This document shows positions 10,532 to 21,628 of a stretch of DNA of 64,000 bases, piece after piece (the first letter of the stretch is position 1; the number at the start of each line of letters is the position of its first letter). The notes beneath the pieces are model-generated. The model did not search any database. It was not told the DNA's origin and saw nothing but the letters and a program-made list of their open reading frames with translations. Made by a program: the position numbers and the translations under genes. The stretch lies in contig CM039462.1 of the NCBI GenBank assembly GCA_022414725.1, forward strand, positions 11,833,173-11,897,172, in the 5' to 3' direction. The stretch is from Microglena sp. YARC (taxonomy: Eukaryota; Chlorophyta; Chlorophyceae; Chlamydomonadales; Chlamydomonadaceae).

Positions 10532-11631
10532 AGGCTTCATATCATTGACGCCCAGACAGTATTACATAGTGAAATGGGGGGCCATGATCATCTCGTCAAG
10601 ACCTTTCCAACCATACAACAACAACAAAAAATATCAACTTTGGGCAAAGTTATTCAGGTTTTAGTATTTGTACAACTTTCTTGGGTAGCTCAGTAGTCCG
10701 CGCCCTTGGAGGAGATCACCCATGTCACTAGTGCTAACTAATCTATTAGGTTCCAGTGCTCATCGTCAACTCAATCGCGAAAATAGAGTAATTTTTCGAC
10801 CTCCATTAGTGTAACCTTTGTCGAAAAAATGACGTAATAATTCCGCGGCTACACACACGGATGGTCGTGTGATTATCGAGGCGTCTTGAAGACATCGATT
10901 GCAACTTTAACACCTCAATTCGCACTCGTTGCCAAAGCGCTTGATGCGCAAATGTTAGTTGCATTGTAAGGTTCCCGCCTATGCTTATCTTGTATCGATT
11001 GCTTCACGAGTGGGTCTGAAATGTAATTAGTAGCAAGTTCATAGACCGATTCAGATTCCAAGTGAACCCAATCGTCAGGTCGGTTCTCTTATCCCTGCGC
11101 AACCTGAATACCTAGAAACGAAAAGGAACTATATATCAAGACAGGAATGTAGCTAGGAACAGTCGCCATTGAAATCGGCGAAACTCGAGGCTGCATTGTC
11201 CGACTAGCTAACAACGGGCGACAAAGCTCCCGTGCGAGACCACACGTGAGTTCATGCGTTTGCTTCCATCGATTACATGTTCCCGTTTTACACAGACAGT
11301 CTACATATGCTTTTTGATCGAGATTGTGCCTCGACTGCAAACACAAGCCACGGGAGGCCGGAAGGCCAGAATGCTGTCCCGCCAGCGATTGCGTGAGTTC
11401 ATCCCCTTGCACCCATCGATCATAGGCGCACGTAGGCGCTAAATCATGCCTACCCTTTTGCACACGATCTCGCTCATTCGCTTTCCATATATAACATATC
11501 TGTCCTGTGCTCCTACACACAGCTCCCAGGCCCCAGCCCCCCCACCACTAGTCTCCCCCGGCTGGGTACGAGCCGATTGTATGAAAAGCACTGAAGGCGT
11601 TATTTGTCTGTCTATCTATCATTATTATATG
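10177..11631. other. Intergenic with poly-C tracts
   Basis: Contains poly-C runs at about 10187-10200 and a run of about 35 C at 10495-10530; proline-rich frames over them are translations of the tract. I recognise no gene or repeat family from 10531 to 11631. Confidence 0.6.
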
Positions 11632-12155
11632 TTTGAGTGCCCTTTTTATAATGATATTCGCCTCCGCTACCAGAAGCTGTTTACAGATATTTATAGGCAT
11701 GTCCATGAGGATACCAACTTAACCGTATGGAATGTGGAATTCTGCGATTCCACATTCAGAACCTTTATGAATGGAAATGGCACTAAGTCTTTTTGGAGCA
11801 ACCTAGCCGACTATCTTTCTACTTGTAGAAGAGCAAGACAGGAAGCCCTGGACTGCTTAGTGGCACCGTAATTTATCATCCCTTTTTTTCTTCTTCTTGT
11901 GACTTCTCATTTGTTAGCTTCTTACCTCCGCCACTGTAAGTGGTTGAGATCTGGGTCCGGCTCTAAGGGGTTTAATACCTACGCCACCAAAACGGTGGTT
12001 GGGAGTTTGGTTTGTTTGTCCTCGACACACCCCTGATGTAATGGGGTTTTTGCTTTGTGGGTGCTTTTTCTTTTTGTTTAAAGCACAGAGTCTCATACAC
12101 CCTCGCGGTGTCAAGTAGACTTTAACATGTAATGTAATGTAATGTAATGTAATGT
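11632..12155 (+). mobile_element. 5'-truncated LINE (non-LTR) copy
   Basis: Nearly identical to 53308-53822. It carries the last 80 or so codons of the LINE ORF (FECPFYNDIR ... DCLVAP, stop at 11869-11871), a 250-bp 3' UTR with CTACGCCACCAAAACGGTGG, and a terminal (TGTAA)n tail at 12127-12155. The abrupt 5' end is typical of aborted target-primed reverse transcription. Confidence 0.93.
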
Positions 12156-13043
12156 ATTATCACCATCATTGTTATGGTTTTATTTGACTCAAATTGTATT
12201 TTAGAGCCTGAGAGTCTGCTCGGGTGTGGTGGGGGTGGGTGGGGTTGATGGTGTGTGTGTGTGGTGGGTGGGGAGAAGGGTGTGAGGGGGGTGGGGGGTG
12301 GGGTGGGGGGGGGGGGGGGGGGCATACAGGAATTTCACCTCCAAGGGTAGGTCTACCTTAACGAGTCCTAGACTGGAAGGATTATAAGTAGGGAACGGCT
12401 ATGTTATATGATAATTAATATTAGGTATTAGAATTAATATATTAGATATTATAATTAATATTAGTCGAATTTGTACTGCCTGTACTTCAGGGGCGTTTCC
12501 TCCTTTTCTTCATTTCTTTCTTCTCGCGGCATTGCGCTTTCATTCTACTCGCAGCTTCCTACCATATCGCAGCTTCGCAGCTTGCCTAGCCAAAGCACGT
12601 TATATTAGTTTCGTTTCTATTTGTGCGTGACAGCGATATGCTACCGCCGAAGCCCTGGGCGGTTAAGCGCGGTAGAACACTTCAGAGCAAACTGAACGAT
12701 GGTGGAATGGAGCAACACAACTGCACATTGGATTGTGGAAGCCGGAGGTGCTGGTAGCCCACCTAAACCGGGACAAGTTCACCTACCACGACATGTTCGA
12801 CGTGGCCCTCAGTGAGAGCCCAGGCACTCTTGGGGCTTGCGTGTTGTTTCGCAAGCGGTGCAATAACCAATGTTCCGCCTCGAACCCCCACCAGACAACC
12901 AAGAAGCACAAGGAATCTTGCACGGTTGCTAGGACCAGCAGGACGGAGGATGGGCCCCAACTTGATCATCATGGATAGGGCAGATGGGGCTTCCCCCTCC
13001 AAGGACATGAGGTCTAGGACAGCTGGGAATTCCCCCTCCAAGA
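12156..13043. other. Intergenic, G/T-rich then AT-rich
   Basis: 12215-12322 is a G/T-rich simple stretch ending in poly-G. At 12384-12475 a TAGGGAACGGCTA end followed by AATATTAG-type inverted repeats resembles a MITE end seen again at 20945-21031. An 81-codon frame at 12733-12978 has no recognised motif. Confidence 0.45.
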
Positions 13044-13480
13044 ACACACACACACACAAACATACACACACATTAACACATACAAACGCACACAAACACA
13101 TACATACAAACACACACAGACTAACACACATACAAACGCACACACGCACACAAACACATACAATGATACAGATTAACACACACACAAACACATACAAACA
13201 CACACAAAACACATACACACAGAAACACGCATACAAATGCGCACGCACACACACACACAAGCTTGCTTAAGCACAGACAAACACACACACAAACACGTGC
13301 ACACACATACACGCGCGCGCACACAAACACAAACACATACAATGATACAAACACACACACACACATACATACAAACGCATACAGACAAACGCGCATGAAA
13401 ACAACATACAAACGCACACACATACACACACAAACACAAACGCACATACAAATGCACACCCAAACACACACAGCTCCTGA
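13044..13480. repeat. (CA)n-rich microsatellite block
   Basis: About 430 bp of degenerate ACACACA/ACAAACACA. Cysteine/valine-rich minus-strand frames and threonine/histidine-rich plus-strand frames here come from the repeat. Confidence 0.95.
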
Positions 13481-13784
13481 TCACCCCTCCACCACCACTC
13501 TACAATCTCGTGGAGCCAACTCTGAGCAGCAGATTTCCCCTTCGATGTATGGAGGGCATGTCCCATAGATAAACATAATGGGCAGCTACTTCAAAAAAAA
13601 CTAAACTTGCATAATTAACTTTCTATCACTACTAAAATTATATTTAGTGCACCTTGGAGCTGCCCAGAGGCTGGTGCTTGTAGCTTTCTATAGTGATTTA
13701 GACACAGCTTTGGTACACTACCTCTTTTGCCTAAGCATACAATGCTCGGCCACAATGTTGATTGAGCATTCGGCCCCGGGCCTG

Positions 13785-13990
13785 TGTCGGAATAACACCG
13801 GATGGTGGATAGACGGATGAGGCTATGGATTCTCAAGGCAATATTTAAAGCGTGGGCTGGACTTAAGTCCAGCCTCCGGTCACCTAGGAGTTGAGGTTAC
13901 GGGTTTAGGATTGCGGCTAAGTCCACGTACACATGTCCGTGGACACGCAACTGTCTGTGAGACTGACCTACCAGTCATCTAACTCTGACA
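13785..13990 (-). repeat. 3' LTR of copia-2
   Basis: 206 bp, starting TGTCGGAATAACACC and ending ATCTAACTCTGACA on the plus strand. The adjacent CTCCACCTGG is the complement of a CCAGGTGGAG polypurine tract. Extra CTCCACCT copies lie inside at about 14066, 14112 and 14346. Confidence 0.93.
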
Positions 13991-14602
13991 CTCCACCTGG
14001 TCAGGTGAACAGTAGCAGAAACGAACCGGAACCGAAACAAAAATAAAAGCAAGAGCTGAAATCTCCACCTGTTGAGGTAAAGGGGAATATAAAAGAGAAA
14101 CAATGTAGACTCCACCTCAAAAATTAAGGAAAGAATACACAATGTAACCAAAGCTATGCTTTATTAAAGAACCAGAAAAAATATCATGTGATGGGTATCG
14201 CACCGCAGGATATATCGTAACACCAATCCCAAATAGTCCAGAAAAAATCACAGAATGCCCAAATGGGCCTAAGCAAATGGGCAAGGCAAAACCCAAGTTG
14301 TCCAGCATGGTTAAGGATGGCTGGCTCACTCCTAGTAGGGGAAAACTCCACCTACTCAAATGTACACCTATAAGCCAAAAAGGGATAGGCGTAACAAATC
14401 GTTGACCACATTAAAGCATGTGGCAAAAAGGACCCACCAAACCAGAAAAGGAGCAAAATGTAACAAACCAAAAAGCACTGAATGCCAGGGTAGAGCCAAG
14501 AAACCGCACGAAAGCAAACACAGCCAGTAGTCAAGATCTGCCACTAACGGCACCTCCCACGGTGGGACTAGCTGCAGACCTAAAAGAGCTCAAAACCAAA
14601 AG

Positions 14603-15154
14603 CTACCTCGGGGGGCGCTTGTACGTGGGGGGTATCGCCCCACGCTTGCAGTCCACCATGCCCAGCAAACCATTCAAAAACCAGAACTGCTGAGCCTCCA
14701 AAGCCTTGGTGAAGGCGTCAGCCAACTGCAGGGTGGTATCAACCTTTGCAATCCCAATCCGCCCAGACATGCCCAAATCACGCACATAGTGATGCATGAT
14801 ATCGATGTGCTTGGCACGTGGTACCAAGGCCACCTCAGCACACCAGGAATTTGCCACCGTGGAGTCACACTGAATGGCGACTAGTGAGCAAGGGAGGCCC
14901 AGGTCTACCCTCAAGTGCTTAAACCACTGGACATCACGGGCTGTCGCTGCAAGGGCCTGGTACTCAGCTTCCCTAGTGCTAACGGCAGGGGTAATCTGCC
15001 GCTTAGAGGCCCAGTGAACCACCCCACCAGATGCCAGAATAGCCATACCAGTTTGCGACCTCCTACCCTCAGGGTCATCACCAAACGAGGCATCTGAGTA
15101 TGCATGGGCAGCAAAATCAGAGCTATGGCTATACCTAATGCCAAGGTTGGGATA
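14603..15154 (-). CDS. copia-2 pol, RNase H
   Basis: This frame is continuous with RT except for one TAG (15155-15157). It holds the RNase H acidic block AYSDASFGDD, GGVVHWASKRQ, the STREAEYQAL helix, AIQCDSTVAN and the KHIDIMHHYV...LADAFTKAL end. The motif order equals that in copia-1. Confidence 0.9.
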   Translation of the reverse strand, partial: YPNLGIRYSHSSDFAAHAYSDASFGDDPEGRRSQTGMAILASGGVVHWASKRQITPAVSTREAEYQALAATARDVQWFKHLRVDLGLPCSLVAIQCDSTVANSWCAEVALVPRAKHIDIMHHYVRDLGMSGRIGIAKVDTTLQLADAFTKALEAQQFWFLNGLLGMVDCKRGAIPPTYKRPPR

Positions 15155-16678
15155 CTACCGTAGGTAGACCAGAACACGCTGAGCAGCACGCCAGTGTGCC
15201 TCAGTAGGTTTGGAGGTGAAACGTGAGAGAGCAGACACAGAATATGCAATGTCCGGTCTCGTGCATGTGGATAGATAGATCAATGATCCAATCAGTGAGG
15301 CATACATGAGGTTGTTAGGCAAAGCAGGGCTATCGGCCGCATGCTTGGTAACAGCCCCACTGATCATGGGAACGTGAGGGGACTGCTTGGTCTCATCCCC
15401 AAGAGCGATGGGATATCTCTCTAGCATACCAAAGATCTGGTTGTGCTGGCTGATGACAAGAAAAACACACCGCCTAGCACTGTCAAGGGTGAGGTCACAG
15501 TCAATAGACAAGAAAACCTTAGGAACCCCCATCTCAGTGACTGTCCACTTCGCCTTCTGCATGATCGCAACGATCTTAGCGTACAGAATGAGACAGTGCA
15601 GCGCAAGCCAGAAGTCATCAACATAGGTAAGAACCCACGGGACAGTTCCATCAGGTTCAAGGCGGATGAACAAAGCAGGGTCAGCCTGCGCAGGATTGAA
15701 ACCTGCAATCCGAAGAACTCTACGCACCTCCTCGCACCACTTGCGAGGAGATTGCTTCAGCCCATACAGACTCTTGATCAGATTACAGACCCAACCCCCA
15801 AGAACGACAAATCCCTGTGGTTGCTCCATATAAAGCTCTTCCTCCAAAACCCCATTCAGAAACGCAGTCTTGATATCAAGCTGCCTAGCAAACATCTTGT
15901 TGTGGACCATGCCAGCAAGCAAGGTCCTCAAGGTAGACTTTGAAGTCACAGGGGCAAAGGTCAGATCATAATCGAGCCCAGCCCGCTGCAAGACCCCCTT
16001 AGCAACTACCCGAGCTTTCTGCCTCACTACTACCCCATTATCACCGTGCTTGAAGGAAAAACACCACCGATTCTTGATCGGAACCACTCCAAGTGGAAGC
16101 TTGACGAGCTGCCAAGTCCCGTGCGCATGCAGACTCTCCATCTCATCTCTCATGGCAAGGAGCCAGCCATCCCTGTGGGGATTGGACTGATCCATGGCCT
16201 GTGTGTAAGAAATATCGGAGGAGGTAGAAATGTATGCAGGTAAGGTGAGTCCTGGAGCTTCTGACACAGGTTCAGGGGTATCTCCACCTAAAACAGAGCC
16301 AGAAGCTGAGGTTACATCAAGAAAGAGGGGGTTGTCGACAAGGTCGGATGTAGGGGACGAGGATAACACTGCAGGATCAGGAGAGGGTGGGTATCGCACC
16401 AGATCTCCGACAGGTGAAACAGGCAGTACAGGCAAATCAGGGACATTACTCGTGCGTGACCGGGGGGGTGTAACCAGCCCAGTCATCTCAGGAGCCTGGC
16501 CTGCTTGCCTGCGACTGCGAGTAACCCTAGATCCTATCACAGGGACAGGGGGGTCAAAGAATCTTTGCTGAGATGAAACAGGCTTGATAGGTGCAGCCAA
16601 GGCCACCCTATTCCAAACCGGGGAGTCTGGGACAACAGGGCCTAGGCCTCCTGATTGTCCAGTCCCTAAGGGAGTCAC
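15155..16678 (-). CDS. copia-2 pol, reverse transcriptase
   Basis: RT blocks in order: MRDEMESLHAHGTW, PIKNRWCFSFK, ARQLDIKTAFLNG (first catalytic Asp), SLYGLKQSPRKW, and LTYVDDFW (catalytic YVDD), then the TRPDIAYSVSALSRF connection. The N-terminal 170 residues are a proline-rich integrase-RT linker. The frame stops at a TAG right after VLVYLR, a place where related pol proteins read through, so this is an internal nonsense codon. Confidence 0.92.
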   Translation of the reverse strand: MTPLGTGQSGGLGPVVPDSPVWNRVALAAPIKPVSSQQRFFDPPVPVIGSRVTRSRRQAGQAPEMTGLVTPPRSRTSNVPDLPVLPVSPVGDLVRYPPSPDPAVLSSSPTSDLVDNPLFLDVTSASGSVLGGDTPEPVSEAPGLTLPAYISTSSDISYTQAMDQSNPHRDGWLLAMRDEMESLHAHGTWQLVKLPLGVVPIKNRWCFSFKHGDNGVVVRQKARVVAKGVLQRAGLDYDLTFAPVTSKSTLRTLLAGMVHNKMFARQLDIKTAFLNGVLEEELYMEQPQGFVVLGGWVCNLIKSLYGLKQSPRKWCEEVRRVLRIAGFNPAQADPALFIRLEPDGTVPWVLTYVDDFWLALHCLILYAKIVAIMQKAKWTVTEMGVPKVFLSIDCDLTLDSARRCVFLVISQHNQIFGMLERYPIALGDETKQSPHVPMISGAVTKHAADSPALPNNLMYASLIGSLIYLSTCTRPDIAYSVSALSRFTSKPTEAHWRAAQRVLVYLR

Positions 16679-17157
16679 ACATACTCCTACACTAGTTACC
16701 CCACCCCAACCGGGGCAACCGTGCTCGTGGGTGACAAAATCTCAGTCGCTGCGGCCGTGTCCTCGGCTACCCCCCCTTGCTCCGAAGCGCGACTATCGTG
16801 AGCACGTGGGGTAGTCATGTAAGGAGGCACATCGTGCGGGTCCGCGGTAGGCTCAGGATGCCATCTGGAATGTACCTGCGGACCCCGACTCGGATAGTCC
16901 CCAATACCACCACCATCTCCTAAAGGACGCGAACTAGGGGAAAGGACCGGGTGTCCACAGTAGGTCCATAAAGGAGGAGAAACTACCAAATCAGACCCCC
17001 CCCCCACGACTCACTACTGTGGGGAACACGGCAGGTGCCCGGTTTCGGCTGCGAAGTTGCATATGGAAACCAGGACCAGACTCAGAGTCCGAATTGCGAA
17101 ACCCTGAGTCAGACCCTGCCGCAGTCCCCACAGGCGAGTCAGATGGAGTTGGTGACG
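16679..17157 (-). pseudogene. copia-2 integrase-RT linker, frames disrupted
   Basis: Serine- and proline-rich open segments in two frames (17176-16991 and 17007-16696) bridge integrase and RT. A poly-G/C run near 16998 is a likely indel site. No domain is visible. Confidence 0.5.
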
Positions 17158-18654
17158 TCACCACCTCGGGCCCCAAACCGTTGACAGCGGTGTCGGGACC
17201 GTCAAGTGAGAAATCACCGTCGAAGGCTGGTCGAAGGGGTCCTGCCCAGGAACGGGGGCCGGGCCAGCCCCCTCATACCAGTCAACGTCACGTGACTCAA
17301 TGATCCTATGCGAATCTGGCAGCCACAACTGCCAAGCCTTACTCACAGGCGCATACCCGATCATTTCCCCTCTAAGAGCGCGACCGTTTAGCTTCCCCTT
17401 ACGCGAGTCTTTGTCGAGTAGCTTAACATACCCAGTTGCACCAAAGATCCGAAGGAGAGAGACATCAGGGACTACACCAAAAAACCGCTCATAAGGAGTC
17501 CTACCGTCGAGGGTCGGAGTGCGATTGCGAACGTATGAAGCACAGCGAAAGGCATTGGGCCAGAAGCCATGAGTCATTTTACTGTCTAGGAGCATTGTGC
17601 GGGCCGTAGCAGCCACCACCCCATTCATCCGCTCCGCGTTGCCGTTCTGCTGTGGGCAATACACACTACTAAGCTCGTGTCGAGCTTTGACCGACTTAAG
17701 GAAGTCTTCTACCTCGGCTGTGCAAAACTCTTTTGCCTGATCAGATCGCAGACACCCTAGAACTACCCCGACTAGCAAAGCCATCCAGGCTTTGAGAGTG
17801 TTGACTATCCAAAACACGATGTCGCCCTTAGTAACCATCGCAACGACGGCCTGCCAATTACTGTAATCATCGACCATGACCAAGAGGTAGTACTCACCTC
17901 TATGGCCTTGGCTGAATGGTCCCATGAGATCCACATGGACAATCTCAAGGGGTGAGTGAGTCTTCCTCCTGGGCTCATGGTATGGCACACGTTTGGCCTT
18001 ACCACGAGCACAGGCGTCACAAGGACTTTCCTTGAATTTGCGAAGTTGCTGATTTGAGATGATCAGCATACCAGTAACCAATGTTCCCTGAATGAGTTGT
18101 GACATAGCGGGAAAGCCTGGGTGGCCGAACCGTTTATGCCACAATTCAATGGGGGACATGGGTGGTATACTGACATCTAGGTCAACACAAAGCAAGGAAG
18201 GAATCTCACCCACAACAGCATCAAACTGATAAACCCCGAGAGGGGAAACAGGGATCTGCCAAAGGGTCCTAGGCCCAATGGTAGCATGGCAGGTGTCAGA
18301 AGTGAAAGAGATTACGCAGGCAAGGTCTCTAGCAGTGGCACTAACGCTCAAAAGATTCACAGGACAATCAGGCACATAGATGCACTGTGTTAAGGTGATA
18401 GGGGCATCTAGCCACCTACTACTTAATACAATGGTCCCTATGCCTGTTGCCCGCTGAACCACCCCATCCCCAAACTTGACAGATGGTCCATTCGACACAA
18501 ACTGGAAGGTTGAAAATTGGGCTTGAGAGCCAGTGATACAGCGACCCGCCCCAGAATCAATGTGCACAATAACACGATCAGGGCTAAGAACAGCAAACAC
18601 TGTATCGGGAGCAGCAGACCAAGCGGTAAGCGCGTCAATCTGATCAGGAACCTC
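17158..18654 (-). CDS. copia-2 pol: protease and integrase
   Basis: Open from the codon after the gag TGA (18655-18657). The protease motif HIDSGAGRCITG is about 35 codons in. Integrase has ELWHKRFGHPGFPAM and CDACARGKAKR for zinc binding, then the DDE core: D in VHVDLMGPF, D in CLRSDQAKEF, E in NGNAERMNGV. The GKLNGRALRGEMIGY block after the core is usual in copia integrases. The frame ends at 17158 by a shift into the linker. Confidence 0.93.
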   Translation of the reverse strand, partial: EVPDQIDALTAWSAAPDTVFAVLSPDRVIVHIDSGAGRCITGSQAQFSTFQFVSNGPSVKFGDGVVQRATGIGTIVLSSRWLDAPITLTQCIYVPDCPVNLLSVSATARDLACVISFTSDTCHATIGPRTLWQIPVSPLGVYQFDAVVGEIPSLLCVDLDVSIPPMSPIELWHKRFGHPGFPAMSQLIQGTLVTGMLIISNQQLRKFKESPCDACARGKAKRVPYHEPRRKTHSPLEIVHVDLMGPFSQGHRGEYYLLVMVDDYSNWQAVVAMVTKGDIVFWIVNTLKAWMALLVGVVLGCLRSDQAKEFCTAEVEDFLKSVKARHELSSVYCPQQNGNAERMNGVVAATARTMLLDSKMTHGFWPNAFRCASYVRNRTPTLDGRTPYERFFGVVPDVSLLRIFGATGYVKLLDKDSRKGKLNGRALRGEMIGYAPVSKAWQLWLPDSHRIIESRDVDWYEGAGPAPVPGQDPFDQPSTVISHLTVPTPLSTVWGPRW

Positions 18655-19861
18655 TCACATCAACGAGTAGCCTGCCAGCTGGCTGACCAGGGCATCAAAC
18701 TCCACCCTAGACACAGGGGCTCCGCCTCCAGCAGGAGCTCCACGGCCTCCACCTCCACCTCGCCCTGCGTTGGCCGGGGGGGAGCGAGCGGGACGCAGAT
18801 GCGGATACTTGGTCCAACAGGTGTCAACGAGGTGAGTGATGCTCTTGCAGTGGGTGCAGAGGAGAGCTCCAACTCGTCCACGACCCTGACCTCCGCCTCT
18901 GCCGCGACCGGGATTGTGACGTCCTGCACCCCGGCCACCAGCATTGGCATCAGCGACGTAACCTGGAACCACAGGAGGGGGGGAGAGAGAGGGTCAGTGG
19001 TCGGTATTTTACGTATGTTGGAAGAATGGTGAGGTAGGTTGCAAGCGCAAGTTGAGTCTCTCAGCACTCTCGTACATCTGCAAGACACTTGCATAAGACA
19101 TCGATCCATTGGCCGCCATAACGGTCTGCTGGAGGGCTTGGAACCGAGCATGCCTAGCCCCCAGAATGGCAAGTTGTACTCCATCCTGTTCGGTGACTGG
19201 CTGTCCCCCCTCAATCAACTTAGCCGCCAGCCTACGTAGCCTGTCAAACCATTGGGTAACAGTTTTCAGTATCCGCCATGTACAAGGCGCGAAACTCAAT
19301 AGCAAGCAAGTGGATGTGCTGTTTATTGTCAGCTGCGAGCCACCCCATCGCCTCGTCATAGATGGATTGGGCAGATGGGTGGTTTTCAAAGTGGAATTGC
19401 AGGGATTGATCAACCGTCAATAGGACATAGGTAAGCGCCTTGTCCAACACAATTTCATGCAACCGCAATTCCTCCAGAGTACGCAGGAAATCCCGCACAT
19501 TGCGTTCATCTTCCCGCGCACGCGCACGCTCCTGTTTGCTCACCCCCCCTACATCGCTCGACTCACCGCGTTGGGGGGCAGAGGGCGCAGCATCCTTGGA
19601 TGTGCTGGCCTTACCCCCGTCTCCTCGCCGCCTCCAGAGGTTCCAGACGTGGTCGGTTGCCGTTGCGTCGGAGCTGAGGAACCCTGCGGCACTGCCGGCG
19701 GTTCTCCAGACCGTTGACCAGAGTGAGCAGATGATACTCCAGCTTGATGAGAGTCTCCAGAGTTGCCTCGTCTCCCTGATGCTGAGAGGGGCCTGAGAGC
19801 CCGCATCCAATCGTCCATTCTGCTGCGCCTGGCGCCGGCTTGATAGTGCGCAGTGCAGCAC
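18655..19861 (-). CDS. copia-2 gag, frameshifted
   Basis: Three frame segments: 19861 to about 19265, about 19265 to 19009, and about 18990 to the TGA at 18655-18657. The middle holds gag helices (TVTQWFDRLRRLAAKLIEGG and ERLNLRL). A glycine/arginine-rich stretch precedes a canonical zinc knuckle C-x2-C-x4-H-x4-C (CTHCKSITHLVDTC). The last codons read QLAGYSLM-stop, aligning with GYALDKK-stop of copia-1. The indels and a TAA at 19009 disable this copy. Confidence 0.85.
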
Positions 19862-20012
19862 TCAGGCCATGAAGGCGCAGGCCGTTCTTCATCCCGAAGT
19901 TCCATCGATCGACAGTTGTAGCCGTCAATAGAACTTGGTTGGGGGATAGTCCAATAGGTGCCATCGCGGAGGTGACGAAGCAGTGGTTAAGCGTCGAAGA
20001 GGGCTCACGACC

Positions 20013-20769
20013 TGTCGGAATAACACCGGATGGTGGATACCGTAGGCGCAGGAAGTATTGGCAAATGGGTTGGCAAACGACCGTTTGCCAAACCGAATTA
20101 TAACAGATCTGAGCCACGTGGGTGGGTCGAAAGCTGACTGGCGTTTGCCAAGTTTGTCCAACACCGTCGATTCAAACAAACTGTACTCTCTGCAGTACAG
20201 CAAAACTTCGCTCTTAGTCGAATCCAATTCTTTCACTCCACGCTGAGAATTAGAAGGCCGCCTCTATGGAGCCCGACGATTCAAGGAGGCGACGACAGAT
20301 GCCTGCTCCCGAGCAGAGCAAGGGTCAGAGACTCATAGGCAGTTTCTTCAAGCCTGCCACTTCGGCTGACCAGCAGCGACAACGGAGTGCTGCTGAAGCG
20401 AGGAAGACAACATAGTTGGCGAGGAAGGCCACCCTGGTTGCCGCCTCAGACCTGGCTTCAGCTGAGGATGCGGAGCGGGTGGTGATCCGCAAGAGAGGCT
20501 ATAACTCCTCTCGAGCTCAGAAGACTGGAAAACATCAGGTACGTGCAGCTGTCCTCCGGTCCTGTCCTTTAATCGGGTCAATTACCGGTAGACGGATGAG
20601 GCTATGAATTCTCAAGACAATATTTAAAGCGTGGGCTGGACTTAAGTCCAGCCTCCGGTCACCTAGGAGTTGAGGTTACGGGTTTAGGATCGCGGCTAAG
20701 TCCACGTACACATGTCCGTGGACACGCCACTGTCTGTGAGACTGACCTACCAGTCATCTAACTCTGACA
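20013..20769 (-). repeat. 5' LTR of copia-2, split by an insertion
   Basis: 20013-20038 and 20590-20769 together correspond to the 206-bp LTR at 13785-13990; the intervening 551 bp are foreign. The two LTRs differ at only a few positions. Confidence 0.93.
20039..20589 (+). mobile_element. Insertion in LTR, TA target, encodes a PIP-box ORF
   Basis: The insertion interrupts GGATAGACGG; TA is present at both junctions, as in Tc1/mariner-type insertion. Terminal similarity is weak (CCGTAGG left, CCGGTAA on the inverted right end). A plus-strand ORF starts at ATG 20266, reaches a TAG at 20413-20415 after 49 codons, and stays open in frame to the edge of the insertion. Residues 21-28 read QRLIGSFF, matching the PCNA-interacting (PIP) pattern Q-x-x-[ILM]-x-x-F-F, followed by KP. 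It is probably the 5' fragment of a transposase or other nuclear protein gene; the family is not recognised. Confidence 0.7.
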
Positions 20770-20774
20770 GCCTG

Positions 20775-21628
20775 TTTATACGATAGTTCCACTTTTCCAG
20801 TTCCGCGTTTCAAATGCTTTGTTTTATTTTTGTAAGTTTCCAGATTGGCTCCCAACAAAATCCGGCTCCATTAAAGGCTTAGTTACTTCACAACATATTG
20901 GGTGCTTTTTTCAAAAAAATGATTTGGACAACTAAATCTCACGAATATTGAACTAATATTAGTTTAATGTTATCTAATATTATATAATATTAGTTTTTCC
21001 CCCACTAATATTAGTAGCCGATCCCTAATTACAAGTGATGTGGCAGAGCTTTTTCTTCTCAGAACGGAGTAGGCGGGAGTAGGCGCCCTTTGGGCTTGTG
21101 CTAGAGATACCGACCAACCGAGCATTCAACTCTACCCCTGTTGACCACGGCAGACAGACTCCCTTCGACAAGAAAGTTTGGCCTGTGGTATTTCACCCAC
21201 CTTACAATATCATGTCTCTATGTAGAACCATACTTCTCCTTGGCACTCTGATCCATTTCTGCATGGAGGTTGCTTGTGTTGTTTCGACTTGCACTAATTT
21301 CCTTACGCTATCGTTTGCTTGCTTTCATGGTGTTTTATGCCCCTATTTGTTTTCAAGGTTTGTGGGGGTGCCTCACTGATATCAAACTGGCAGTAGGCAA
21401 GATGTGCCGCTGTCCTGTCTCGTAGTGTTTTGCTGACTTATGTTACGTTTCCTCTCTCCCAAATCAACAGATGAATTGCTGTAAGCGAATTTCGTGTCCA
21501 AACATCCCTCGCATCTTTCTGAATCTCTGCTTGTGAATCGGGAGTTTGAAATATGATCGAACAGACCAGACCCCTGGACCGGACCAGGCAGGGGGGCACG
21601 GTCGGCACCCATGAGAGGGGGCCGGATA
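20775..21628. other. Intergenic, MITE-like AT-rich segment, no gene
   Basis: 20945-21031 has inverted AATATTAG/CTAATATT motifs and ends AGCCGATCCCTA, complementary in style to TAGGGAACGGCTA at 12387. The 93-codon frame at 21098-21379 has no recognised domain. Confidence 0.45.

Larger units (their letters stand above)
13785..20769 (-). mobile_element. Ty1/copia retrotransposon, family 2
   Basis: LTRs begin and end TGTC...GACA, and the TSD GCCTG is intact at 13780-13784 and 20770-20774. Order from the right: 5' LTR (interrupted), gag, protease-integrase, RT, RNase H, 3' LTR. Several frameshifts and stops (near 19265, 19009, 17158, 15155) make it a dead copy. It differs strongly in sequence from copia-1 but shares its layout, including a stop at the gag/pol boundary and an AGGTGGAG-type polypurine tract. 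Confidence 0.95.

Noticed and set aside
12763..13566. Cysteine-rich or Thr/His-rich proteins on both strands
   Set aside because: They are translations of CA-type microsatellite DNA.
7578..15157. Alternative genetic code (TAG or TGA read as sense)
   Set aside because: Both TAG and TGA, and TAA, also end host and element frames; the stops are better explained by readthrough at gag/pol and nonsense mutations elsewhere.
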